Program-made: the position numbers and the translations under genes
From: Trypanosoma brucei gambiense DAL972
Taxonomy: Eukaryota > Euglenozoa > Kinetoplastea > Trypanosomatida > Trypanosomatidae
Assembly: GCF_000210295.1 (NCBI RefSeq)
Contig: NC_026743.1
Location: forward strand, 1,674,001-1,738,000
Reading direction: 5' to 3'
Length of the DNA stretch: 64,000 nucleotides
Shown: positions 32,725 to 41,795 of the stretch, in pieces
How the letters are laid out: every line of letters begins with the position of its first letter
Numbering within the stretch: the first letter of the stretch is position 1
The notes under the pieces: model-generated
Database searches by the model: none
Seen by the model: the letters and a program-made list of their open reading frames with translations, nothing else
Told to the model about the DNA's origin: nothing

Positions 32725-34137
32725 ATGCGCTGCTTCTACCTGGCTGATGTAGATAGGATGGTGGGTTGCAGAAGGTTGTGGACAGGCGCTCTGTCAACTT
32801 TTCGGGTAATCGTCCGTCACGCGACAGACGTAGTGGCCCGTCTCTCTAACAGTGCTGCCGAACGCTGCATTCTATGGAACTATGGACTGGACGGGAAAAC
32901 CCCACCGGAATGCCGTTTCCACCAGCAGGAAACACCTGAGGAACCGCATCACAGGTGTGAGGTGGTAGCACTCGTTTTCTTGGGGCAGTGCTTAACTTCT
33001 TTCATGAATGGATCTTACCAGCCAACACTGATCACTATCTACGGCAGTGTTGTATCTTCCCTCACTCCATTCAAACGCCGTCTGGAGCAGTTTGCAGAAA
33101 ATGTGCAGTTCTATCGTCTGTTTCTTCAAGGCTCGGGCACTCTAGTGTGCGGTGCATGTGATGCTCCCCTTTTGGTGTGGCTGGTAATGCCGTGGGAGAA
33201 AGATGGACCAGCCATACATAAGTTCGTTATCAGGCTTGCTCAGTCATTGCGTTGCAATGCGCTGGTCGTAGCAGTGCCCCTCAATGGCTCATGTGGACAG
33301 AAAGAGACTGTAAAGCGCCTTTCTGTCTTGCTAGAGTTGGGAAGGCAAAGAGCGCGCGCACAGCGGGTTGTCCTTGGCGGAAGTAACCTAGCAGGGATGT
33401 TTGTTTTACTATACCTACAGGAACGATACAGCTCCCTACGCTTAGGTCCTTACGCCGCGGCAGCGCCCGAAACGGCACACCGCGCGGTGTGCTGCAGTGT
33501 GATTCTCGTTGATCCGTTTGTTGGGTGGGAAGTTGCCCATCTCTTTCACACCAACGCACCCCAACGTTCTGCATTTCAGGGAGTGTCGGATGCGAACCGA
33601 GATTCGGTGCCGCCAAACCCACCACAAGCGTACTCCGCTCGTTCCCCACCATCCACCCCGATTTCTGTAAAGGATCGTTTCAAACATGCCGTGATGATGG
33701 CGAGTGGCTCCCGCGTCCGAAAGTGGTTTCCTCCGGCCATCGCGTACGAGGCACCGCCGATGGTTTTGCTTGGGAAGGAGTCCGGAATATGGATAGAAGA
33801 GCTGCGTGACTTCAATGCGAAGGTGGATCGGTTTTGTGTCGAGGAGAACAGGCACAGGGTGCTTTTCTTCCCATATTCCATTAGAACCACAGCGGCAGGC
33901 ATGCTGGTATTGGTAAACTGCCGTGTGGAATTGGAGCGGATGCTGCGTATGGTGGAGGGTTTCATCATCCGGCATCTTTCACGAGACGGTTGGTGTGCGG
34001 GTGTCCGACATTCCAACACTCCATTCAACTGGGGAGAGCCAATGGAAAGGCAACGGTCCCCAGCTGGGGAAGTAACGATATGGGCAGCGTTGCCGCCGTC
34101 ACAGAGAGGAGTAGTTGAGACATCGGGGAGAAGATGA
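32725..34137 (+). CDS. Alpha/beta-hydrolase-like protein, unassigned
   Basis: 470 residues from the ATG at 32725. The segment RVVLGGSNLAGMFVLLYLQERY has the shape of a nucleophile elbow, with Ser220 in GxSxxG, and is followed by VILVDPF, the next strand of the fold. An Asp and His acting in a triad cannot be placed with confidence. A Pro/Ser-rich loop lies near residues 290-315. The strong T tract abutting the first ATG means splicing may occur at AG in the first codons; then translation would begin at Met12 (32758), giving an Arg-rich, amphipathic N-terminus that could be a mitochondrial presequence. Function and substrate are unknown; the enzyme may be inactive. Confidence 0.65.
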   Translation: MRCFYLADVDRMVGCRRLWTGALSTFRVIVRHATDVVARLSNSAAERCILWNYGLDGKTPPECRFHQQETPEEPHHRCEVVALVFLGQCLTSFMNGSYQPTLITIYGSVVSSLTPFKRRLEQFAENVQFYRLFLQGSGTLVCGACDAPLLVWLVMPWEKDGPAIHKFVIRLAQSLRCNALVVAVPLNGSCGQKETVKRLSVLLELGRQRARAQRVVLGGSNLAGMFVLLYLQERYSSLRLGPYAAAAPETAHRAVCCSVILVDPFVGWEVAHLFHTNAPQRSAFQGVSDANRDSVPPNPPQAYSARSPPSTPISVKDRFKHAVMMASGSRVRKWFPPAIAYEAPPMVLLGKESGIWIEELRDFNAKVDRFCVEENRHRVLFFPYSIRTTAAGMLVLVNCRVELERMLRMVEGFIIRHLSRDGWCAGVRHSNTPFNWGEPMERQRSPAGEVTIWAALPPSQRGVVETSGRR

Positions 34138-35388
34138 AACAGGGGGAGTGAAGTTGGGCAGAGAAAGTGGAAAGGTCGACAATGCCACGTGGATCTACTT
34201 CACATCCCAACGTTGCCCATGTTTATAAGTTGGCCCTCAACTTATTATCGACCTTCTTTTCGCGCACAGGTGTAACTTACTGGTGCGATATCGGTGTCTC
34301 TCTACTTCCTTTCTCTCCGTCTAACATATATATTAAGTGATTAGGTCCATTTTATTTTATTTTTTTACTCATCTATTTGTTCTGTTCCCCTCACTCATTT
34401 GGTTCGTTACGAATGTCGTGATCTTTATTTTTTTTTTCAGAATATATGATCGTCAATTGAAACACCCAAACAACGATGACAACAGTGAGACAGAGCACAT
34501 GATTGTTGCTTGGTTTCTTCACTCCCATAATTTGTGGACCCACATCATATACGTATGTGGGGAACCATATGTATATCCATTTGCTCCTTTACACATGTGT
34601 ATATCTGTGTGTGTGTATTTTTATTTTATTCTACCTACCTACTTACTTTAAACAATCCACACACTCCCAAGAAAAAAAAGGGGGCCTTGCGATGGTGTGT
34701 GCATATGTTTGTGCGTAACATCCTCTGCGAATGTGGACTCTCAACCCTGTCATCAAGAAGGAGAAAAAAGAATTGAAGTGTTGGGTAATAGCTCCAAAAG
34801 GGGGGGAAAGTAGGTAAGACTTTCGACCCGCGCGAAAAAGTGGATCTCCATCGTTTTTCTTTTCTTTTTTTTTGTTTTTTTTTTTTGCAGTTGCCGTTGC
34901 ATTTTGTTGTTATACCCACTATCTCTTTCCTTCAAGCGCACTCCGGCATCGCGGTGTGTCTTACTCTAAAGGCATACCCCAACCCCCCCCCCAAAAAAAA
35001 AAAGATACAAAGCGGATTGACACCAACGTCTCGCAGCAATCATTTTCTTCGTTGGTGTGTAAAAGAAAGAGAGAGGAAGAAAAAAAATGTGTAGATGTGC
35101 ATCTGCCTTTGGGATGTGTGGCGCGCACTTTGAATTTATCAGATGCAGGAGCTGAGGCAAAAAGGGGGGAGTGATGCATTTGGTTCCTGTCGTTCCTTTT
35201 CCTATCTCATTTGTTGTTGTTTTTTTTTGGTTACAAGCTCTCTTTTTGTGATTGTCATGAATTTTTTTTTTTGCTTGTTTTGTCCCTCCGAGTGATATAA
35301 GTGCTGATCTTCCGTTCATCTCATTTTTCGCACTTACCTTTTTGCCATTTATTTACGTGCATATGCAAGTTTTAGGTGTCGCACGCAA
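34138..35388 (+). other. Intergenic region with mixed homopolymer tracts
   Basis: 1.25 kb, no supported gene. Short poly-T, poly-A, poly-C and TG runs are frequent. The acceptor for CAF-1B is AG 35368-35369 or 35374-35375; the ATG at 35363 lies before both, leaving 35389 as the first usable start. Confidence 0.55.
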
Positions 35389-37041
35389 ATGGCAACATCC
35401 ATTCAGCAAAATCCATTGCGGGTGCGCACGCTAGAAGTCCTGTGGCATTGGAGGGAAATCGACGATGAGGCGCTGCAGTTTGGTCTCCAGGGAGGTAGTA
35501 TCGAAGGTATTGTTTCTATAGATTACAATCGAGTAGAAGATCGCATAGTTACTTCAGGTGGCGACAGATACATACGCCTATGGAACCTCAATATCGCTGC
35601 AATTGACCGGTGGCTTAAAAATAGTGAGAGCGGCATGGAAGATTGCGTTCAGTTTATATGTGGTGGGGTAACACCGTGGATGCCTTTGACCGCACGGTGG
35701 GCACCAAACGGCCGTCTTATCGCCTCGGGTCACTGTGATGGAAAAATATGCCTGTGGTGGAAGGAGAGCGGTAGAGATGGTGAGCCTGAGCAATGGAAGG
35801 ATTATAGACATCTTTCCGGACACGTGATTGATGTGCACGATGTGTGCTTCTCGCCAGACTCGCGTTACCTCCTCAGTGCCGGTGGTGATGGGACGGTTGT
35901 GCTGCACGATCTTGAGGGAAGCACCATGCCGGTGGTGCAGCTTCAGGAGGCACACAGCAAGTTTTGTCGTGGTGTGGCGTGGGATCCTTGGATGCACTAT
36001 GTTGCTAGTTGCGGCAGTGGGCCAGCATTGTATATTATGCAAGGACCGAAGCACGGAGCGAAGCGAGCCTCTCTGGTATCCCAGCGAAAGGCACAGGGAG
36101 ATTTTATTGGCGAGTCGTGTAGTGCATCATATCGACGCCTTGCATGGTCGCCGGATGGTGCGATTCTTGCGGTGCCGTACGGTAAAGTTTCCCAACACAA
36201 ACACTCACGTTCCGCTTGCAGTGGTGGTGGGTCGGAAGATGCGACAGCTGGAGCCGCTGCAGGAGAGGACCGTTGGAAGAATTCTATGGTACATTGCGTT
36301 TACATGTACATACGTAACGCTCCGGATAAAGTTGCAGCCCGCTTAACGGTGCGGGGTGATGCGGAGGTGCGAGGTGTACAATGGGCCCCGTGTTTCCTGG
36401 AACCCATAGATGAAATAACGTGTAATGAAGAACAAAACGACACGACTGCAGCTGAGGTAAGCAACCAAGTGAGAAAAAGTGGACCCACAGCAGAAGAAAA
36501 AGGTTCGTGGGGCCCCGCTGATTACCGCATGGCATTAGCAGTATGGACTGCAGATGCTGTCATGGTATATACCACAGACAGTGAAGTTCGGCACAGTGAC
36601 TTCACGGATTTACATATGCGCAGCATCTACGATGTGGCATGGAGCCCTGACGCATCTTACCTTTTAACGGCTGGACTTGATGGTTACATTACCGTCATAT
36701 CAACTGGCGGTTCTCTCGGTGTTGCCCACCGTTTGCCTTTGTTCTCCAAGAAACCAACGACAAGGAGGTTGTGCACCGTGTTGCAGAATGTGAAAACGCA
36801 AAGTGAAACGTTGGGACCAGGGAGAGGAGCAACAAAAACGACTAATGCAACAACGAAAAAGGAACCCGTTGGTGGTGAAGAGTCGGAAAACGCGAGCAGT
36901 AACACTGTCGTGCACGCGCCGGTGAAAAAGAAAAAGAAGTTAGAGCCACAAGCGCAGGAAATGTATCCGGCAAAAGAGGAACCAGATACTGCTGTGAGCC
37001 TTGGTGAGCTTTCCAAACTTATGGATAACCTCAACGATTAA
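35389..37041 (+). CDS. CAF-1b: Chromatin assembly factor 1 subunit B (WD40)
   Basis: A 550-residue WD40 propeller protein. Recognisable repeats: IVTSGGDRYIRLWNL, LIASGHCDGKICLWW, LLSAGGDGTVVLHDL, HYVASCGSGPALYIM, RRLAWSPDGAILAVPYG and DVAWSPDASYLLTAGLDGYITV. The order and the long first blade (PWMPLTARWAPNGRLIASG after an insertion) are typical of the CAF-1 p60/Cac2 family. The protein delivers H3-H4 to replicated DNA with the other CAF-1 subunits, in the nucleus. In T. brucei CAF-1 is also known to help maintain single-VSG expression through the cell cycle. The C-terminal 100 residues are charged and low-complexity with a KKKKK cluster that could be a nuclear signal. Confidence 0.88.
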   Translation: MATSIQQNPLRVRTLEVLWHWREIDDEALQFGLQGGSIEGIVSIDYNRVEDRIVTSGGDRYIRLWNLNIAAIDRWLKNSESGMEDCVQFICGGVTPWMPLTARWAPNGRLIASGHCDGKICLWWKESGRDGEPEQWKDYRHLSGHVIDVHDVCFSPDSRYLLSAGGDGTVVLHDLEGSTMPVVQLQEAHSKFCRGVAWDPWMHYVASCGSGPALYIMQGPKHGAKRASLVSQRKAQGDFIGESCSASYRRLAWSPDGAILAVPYGKVSQHKHSRSACSGGGSEDATAGAAAGEDRWKNSMVHCVYMYIRNAPDKVAARLTVRGDAEVRGVQWAPCFLEPIDEITCNEEQNDTTAAEVSNQVRKSGPTAEEKGSWGPADYRMALAVWTADAVMVYTTDSEVRHSDFTDLHMRSIYDVAWSPDASYLLTAGLDGYITVISTGGSLGVAHRLPLFSKKPTTRRLCTVLQNVKTQSETLGPGRGATKTTNATTKKEPVGGEESENASSNTVVHAPVKKKKKLEPQAQEMYPAKEEPDTAVSLGELSKLMDNLND

Positions 37042-37497
37042 ATATTCACCTCCATCATTCCCCTAAACTATAATTTGGCCAAATCTTTGGTCTTAGAAAA
37101 AGTTATCACACACAAATAGAAAAAGGATAAGAGGTATATTACTCAGTCAGATGCTAGCATTTGTTATTGTCGTTGGTATTTTTAATTTTTCCCATGTCTT
37201 CAACCGCCTATAACTTACGTTTGTACTGACGAATTTGTGCAAATGCGCCGCCTCAATAAGCCACGTAGTGGCGGATCGGGACGGGTGCGTGAAGTTGGTT
37301 GTGTGCCATTAACTTTTTAAACTAGTACTCCTGCTCTTCCCTGTAAACTCCACTCTCACTCTGCACCAGACGCAACAGAAGAAAGGAAAAGGTAAAATAA
37401 AGGGAAGCTAATATTGAGGAATATTTCTCCTTTTTTTTCATATTAAGTTTTGTTAAGGGCGGCAGTGCAACTGGGGGCGGGTGGGGTCGTAATTTAA
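37042..37497 (+). other. Intergenic region with acceptor for the nucleoporin gene
   Basis: 456 bases, no gene. Pyrimidine tract ATTTCTCCTTTTTTTTC near 37422-37439 is followed by AG at 37446-37447; the first ATG downstream is 37498. Confidence 0.6.
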
Positions 37498-40149
37498 ATG
37501 ATGTCCATCCCAAACCTCACGGATGCACCAGGTGGAATACTCATAGCGCACAGCCACAACCAGTCAACGAGCGCCGTGCCTTCTGGCGGTTCAGTGGATC
37601 CTAACAATGACGTCCGCGGTAACATAACGCGCCTTACTGCGCGCGCAAGGCAACTGTTGGTTAGCGACATAGACACGCGAGTTGTCCGAAACGGCCTCAG
37701 CACATACGAAATGTCGCGCAAAACAGCCACGGATGCACGGTTGTGGGCACAGGTAGCTGGTCAAGCAACCTCTTCACAGGCATCGGTAGAACTCTTTATG
37801 GCAAGCCTTGGTTTCAACCTTCAGGAGCAGCTGCGTCTCCTTCATCAATTACACACCAACCAACTGCCTATTGTAGGGAGAAACCAGTTGGATAGCCTCG
37901 ATGCACCGTGGGATACACAAGCGAGTGACGAACTGGGCACCGCACTGGAGGTGTTTGTGGCGAACCGTCGTCACGAGATCATGCAACGGAGTGTAGACGA
38001 GATGCACCAACGCGTAGGTGAGATGATGCAAGAGCGCTCGGAGGCCATCATACGCTCTTCGTGGGAAAAGTACAGTGTTGAAATTGCAGATGTTTTTGAA
38101 ACCGCTTCATTAAAGGCTGGAAGCGGTGGTGGCAGGGGAGGAAACAGCAGGAACAGCATCAGCAACGGCCAGTTGATGCATGCTAGTACACTTGGGGGGG
38201 CAGTTAACGGTGTAGCCGCTGCGGGCACCGCGTTGCAGTCTCATGCAGGTGTTGTAGCGCTGCTAAACGGTCGTGACACCGCATCGACGAAGGCCCTCGC
38301 CAAAGTTTCTGCCTTTGCGCACATCGTTCACACTCAGCCGCCGCAAAAATGGAGTTCACACTTTACCAATCACGTTGTTGACGACACTCCAAATTCAGTG
38401 GAGGAGGTGGCCGTTCTGTGGACCACCGTTGGGCACATCTTGCAGCCCATAATAGAACGTGGCTCTGCAGCGACATCAATAACTTACGTCAGCTCCAGCC
38501 GGCGGGTGATGGAACGGAAGGCTTTGGCGGCGGTTTTCTCCATCATGCTGAAGGTCGAGTCAGATCGCCTCTCTGATATGGAAAACATGCACGCAACCCG
38601 CTTCATCGGCGTTGTGGAGCGCTACACTTCCTCATCTAATCCGTGGGCACACATATTTACCTCGATGCGCTGCGGCCGCTACGATGCGGCGGCAGCCATT
38701 GCGGCTGCTGCTGGTTTCGGTTTAGTGGAAAAGACTCTTAGTTCCTATGCCTCGGGGAACGTGATGGAACAGTACACACCGTCTTGCCCGTTAGAACTTC
38801 GTGCTCTTTATTCAGAGGATTGCACACGCTCAGATCCCTACAGACATACTGTTCTCTTTCTGTTGCTTGCGGGGAAAACTGGGGAGAGCAATGAGGTGGT
38901 TCAATCGACAGTAGCGTCATTGTCGTCAAAGGTTGCCCGGTCGCTGGAAGACACGTTATGGATACGACTTTTTTGTCTCCACACCGTTGATGCAAATAAC
39001 AGTGAGAAGATACAGTCCTTGTCAGATATGCAGCGGTTACTGTTAGATGATATGCAGGATCTGGTCGCACTGACACGCGGTAATGTTGTTCGTTTGGCGT
39101 CTTTAATGTTCCATGCATTATTGCCGTCCTCGGGGGTTCGACTGCTGACGGAAAATGACTCCACATACGTCGATGGTGTCCACCTCGCGATGTGCTTTCA
39201 CAACAGCAAGATGCTACAATGCAGTGATGCGGAGGTTCCACTCGACCTTAGCCGTGCCATACAGCAGTACTGCTCCATCGCACTGCTCGACGCCGACAGA
39301 CGTCGGATGAATGCTTCCCAAGTAGGACCAGCCATTTTCTGGTACTTCTTTCGCACTGGTCTTATAGACACGTTTGTGGACTACTGCAGTAACGAATTGG
39401 TGTGTGCGAGGCTATTTGGTCACCGTGCTGGTGGTGGCAGTAACGATGGTGCGCTCTTTCAACACGGGGGTGTACCCCCCAACGAACTTTTGGATGCAAT
39501 GGTGCGCATCGCTGAGGACGCAATCGCACGGGGAAAGACAGAGCTTGCGGTACATGTACTAACGGTGTTGGACCATGCTGCCACACTCGTTTCGGATGAC
39601 GCTCGATCAGGGTATGCACTCAGCCGCGCTGTGCAGAAGATTTGCCCAGCACTCGCACAGGCATTTCACAATGAACCTACGAGTGAAAGTGCAAATCTCT
39701 TCGTGCACGCCGCCGTTCTTCGGGAGCGGTTGGCGCAAACGAAATGTGTAATTCCATCGGCCCAGACGGACACTTTCCACCTGCTGTGCCGGATGGGCGA
39801 AGTGCACGCTAACGCCGTGCGCGGTAACGCCGAGATGGCAGTACGATGCTTCTGTAACCTTCCTTTTGTCCCGGCAAGTCCCGCCGATGTTGAGCGGTGT
39901 GCAGAACTTTTTGATACAGCACCAGACACCGTGGCAACTGCGGCGCCACCGATCATTATCCACGCACTGCGGCAGTTGTTGCGTCTTGTGAAAGAGCAGA
40001 GGGCGTTGCATGATGGGGCGAGTGACGAACTGCTGTTGCAACGAAATCAGGCACAGCAAATTATTGCATGGGTGCGTCGCTGGAAGAGGCATATGAACCG
40101 CTCTCTCTTAGATGAGCTAATCGTTCTAGAGCGGTTGTTTGTGCAGTGA
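37498..40149 (+). CDS. NUP96: Nucleoporin of the Nup93/Nic96 family
   Basis: An 883-residue protein, almost all alpha-helical after residue 40. The features that suggest Nic96 are LTARARQLL near the N-terminus, a coiled region around 155-210 (RRHEIMQRSVDEMHQRVGEMM), and NPWAHIFTSMRCGRYDAAAAIAAAAG around residue 380, which resembles the Nic96 block preceding its long alpha-solenoid. A Gly/Ser/Asn-rich linker (about 205-250) divides the coiled coil from the solenoid. The protein would be a scaffold of the inner ring of the nuclear pore. The start is ATG 37498; a second ATG follows directly. The assignment is by pattern and length and should be tested by profile search. Confidence 0.78.
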   Translation: MMSIPNLTDAPGGILIAHSHNQSTSAVPSGGSVDPNNDVRGNITRLTARARQLLVSDIDTRVVRNGLSTYEMSRKTATDARLWAQVAGQATSSQASVELFMASLGFNLQEQLRLLHQLHTNQLPIVGRNQLDSLDAPWDTQASDELGTALEVFVANRRHEIMQRSVDEMHQRVGEMMQERSEAIIRSSWEKYSVEIADVFETASLKAGSGGGRGGNSRNSISNGQLMHASTLGGAVNGVAAAGTALQSHAGVVALLNGRDTASTKALAKVSAFAHIVHTQPPQKWSSHFTNHVVDDTPNSVEEVAVLWTTVGHILQPIIERGSAATSITYVSSSRRVMERKALAAVFSIMLKVESDRLSDMENMHATRFIGVVERYTSSSNPWAHIFTSMRCGRYDAAAAIAAAAGFGLVEKTLSSYASGNVMEQYTPSCPLELRALYSEDCTRSDPYRHTVLFLLLAGKTGESNEVVQSTVASLSSKVARSLEDTLWIRLFCLHTVDANNSEKIQSLSDMQRLLLDDMQDLVALTRGNVVRLASLMFHALLPSSGVRLLTENDSTYVDGVHLAMCFHNSKMLQCSDAEVPLDLSRAIQQYCSIALLDADRRRMNASQVGPAIFWYFFRTGLIDTFVDYCSNELVCARLFGHRAGGGSNDGALFQHGGVPPNELLDAMVRIAEDAIARGKTELAVHVLTVLDHAATLVSDDARSGYALSRAVQKICPALAQAFHNEPTSESANLFVHAAVLRERLAQTKCVIPSAQTDTFHLLCRMGEVHANAVRGNAEMAVRCFCNLPFVPASPADVERCAELFDTAPDTVATAAPPIIIHALRQLLRLVKEQRALHDGASDELLLQRNQAQQIIAWVRRWKRHMNRSLLDELIVLERLFVQ

Positions 40150-40770
40150 AGCGTTATATTTCGATACTGGCGAACACTCCCTCCCCCCTTCTCTAGTGAG
40201 TTGAATGACCGAATAGGGGAACAAATGGGAGGACACGAAATCAGTTGGGTCTTGCTGAACAGTTGGGGAAGCTTGAAAGAATAAAGGTAGGGTTAGGGAG
40301 GCAAGTTTTCTGACGGGGGAATATGAGGTGTGTTGAAGTGATTCTGTTGGTACCAGACCTGAAGGCAGAAAATAGCAAAATACAAAGCAAAGAGGAAGAG
40401 AAGGTCGACCGGAGCGATCTCTTGTCATTTTTCTAGCACCTTCTTTAACACGCTATACATGGTTTTGGCTATGGTTCTCGCCTGGAGCTTTAGAGGGGGC
40501 GGTAACTTGTTGATTGGGTGAAGGAGGGAGGTGAACGTTAAAAGAAGACTGAAATCATATGATGGGTGGACACATCGTGCCCTCTTGTGCCACCAGGCGC
40601 CAGTCTACCTAATGTGCTTGCGGTAAACTGTCTCACCACGCTTTATATGGCGTGAACGCCGTGAAAGTCGTGCTGTAAGACCTTCAGATGTAACTTATCT
40701 TCTCGACATCACAACTATTAGGGCAGAAGTGTTGTTTAGCTCCCCAGAAAGGGGGAAGGGTGTTACTCCC
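40150..40770 (+). other. Intergenic region
   Basis: 621 bases, no supported gene; unlike most gaps it is relatively purine-rich on the + strand. Acceptor for the next gene: AG 40720-40721 after CTTATCTTCTCGACATCACAAC; the first ATG downstream is 40771. Confidence 0.55.
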
Positions 40771-41475
40771 ATGCAGCAGCGTCTTGTTCTCATTGCTACT
40801 GACTTTGTAACGCTCTACCAAGAGGCCCTCAGCCGACAACTACTAACTCCCGCTGCGTTGACACCCGATGCGTTCAAGGATCTCTTTGATCGTATTAACG
40901 TAGAATATATGCACTATGCAGGTGCCGGTGCGACGCAGCCATACTTCGAAGATGTTGTGGAGAATCTGTTGCAGCTTGCTGCAGCGTACATCACACTGCC
41001 GCCCGACGCTGCTCCTAACAGCCGAGCCTTTGGGGTTTATTTGACCTTTTTCCTGTATGCCACGCAGCCAGCCATCGAAACATCACCAGTAAAGGTGCAA
41101 ATTTCTCTGGGAACTCTACAAAGGTACGTGGATGATATAGATTCCACAGCACGAGACAACCAGGGCGTGATAACAAGCCTCGGTTGCCGCGTGTCAGACG
41201 GCGAAAAGCGGCTTCTGTTGGCGCTACACAAGGCTGGGGCCCTGAAGGTCATGCCCTTTATCGATGACTCGCTCTACGTGCGTACTCTGATTGAAGTGCA
41301 TGAGCAAGCGGGTCTTCCACTACTCACATGTGTGGCTCCCCAGCGGTCAAATCCAAGTCCACACATTACATTGGAGGGGGGAACATGTGTAGACGATGAT
41401 CTATCAAATCAACTCCATGCATACAGGGAAATGAGGCGTCGCATTAACACTGAAAGTCTGCTGAAGCGTAAATGA
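40771..41475 (+). CDS. SNAPc subunit, SNAP43-like (probable tSNAP26)
   Basis: 234 residues (about 26 kDa) from the first ATG after the acceptor at 40721; the upstream in-frame GTG is not a start. Residues 27-130 carry the SNAP43/SNAPC1 pattern: AFKDLFDRINVEYMHYAG, then FEDVVENLLQLAAAYI, then AFGVYLTFFLYATQPA followed by KVQISLGTLQRYVDDI. In trypanosomes SNAPc, with TRF4, TFIIA-like and TFIIB-like factors, directs RNA polymerase II transcription of spliced-leader RNA genes, and the smallest of its described subunits is 26 kDa. Size and pattern fit that subunit, but I have not compared sequences. Confidence 0.62.
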   Translation: MQQRLVLIATDFVTLYQEALSRQLLTPAALTPDAFKDLFDRINVEYMHYAGAGATQPYFEDVVENLLQLAAAYITLPPDAAPNSRAFGVYLTFFLYATQPAIETSPVKVQISLGTLQRYVDDIDSTARDNQGVITSLGCRVSDGEKRLLLALHKAGALKVMPFIDDSLYVRTLIEVHEQAGLPLLTCVAPQRSNPSPHITLEGGTCVDDDLSNQLHAYREMRRRINTESLLKRK

Positions 41476-41795
41476 GTGTAATGCTTCGGTGCTGTTTGCA
41501 GTTGCAGTTGCAGATGTGCCAGTCGCTCTTAATGAAATATTCCATTCTTGTTTTGATAAGTACTGTTCTTGGTTACTTCTTCGCTGTTTAAACGTAACTG
41601 CTCGTATTTTTTTTTTTTTTTTTATTTCCTGGTGTAAACACGTAAATCGGCATGGTTGCGATACAACACGATTAGGCGGAACTAGGTGGCTTACTCCCCT
41701 TCACACAAATACGTGGAGAGGAGGAGGGAGCGATTGAGAAGCGGGGCAAACAACTTGTCTGTGCACAAGTTGAGACAAAGCCACCGCAAAGCCTG
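41476..41795 (+). other. Intergenic region with acceptor for the helicase gene
   Basis: 320 bases, no gene. A 20-base T-rich tract at 41608-41628 and AG at 41674-41675 set the start of the helicase at 41796; an ATG at 41652 lies before the AG. Confidence 0.6.
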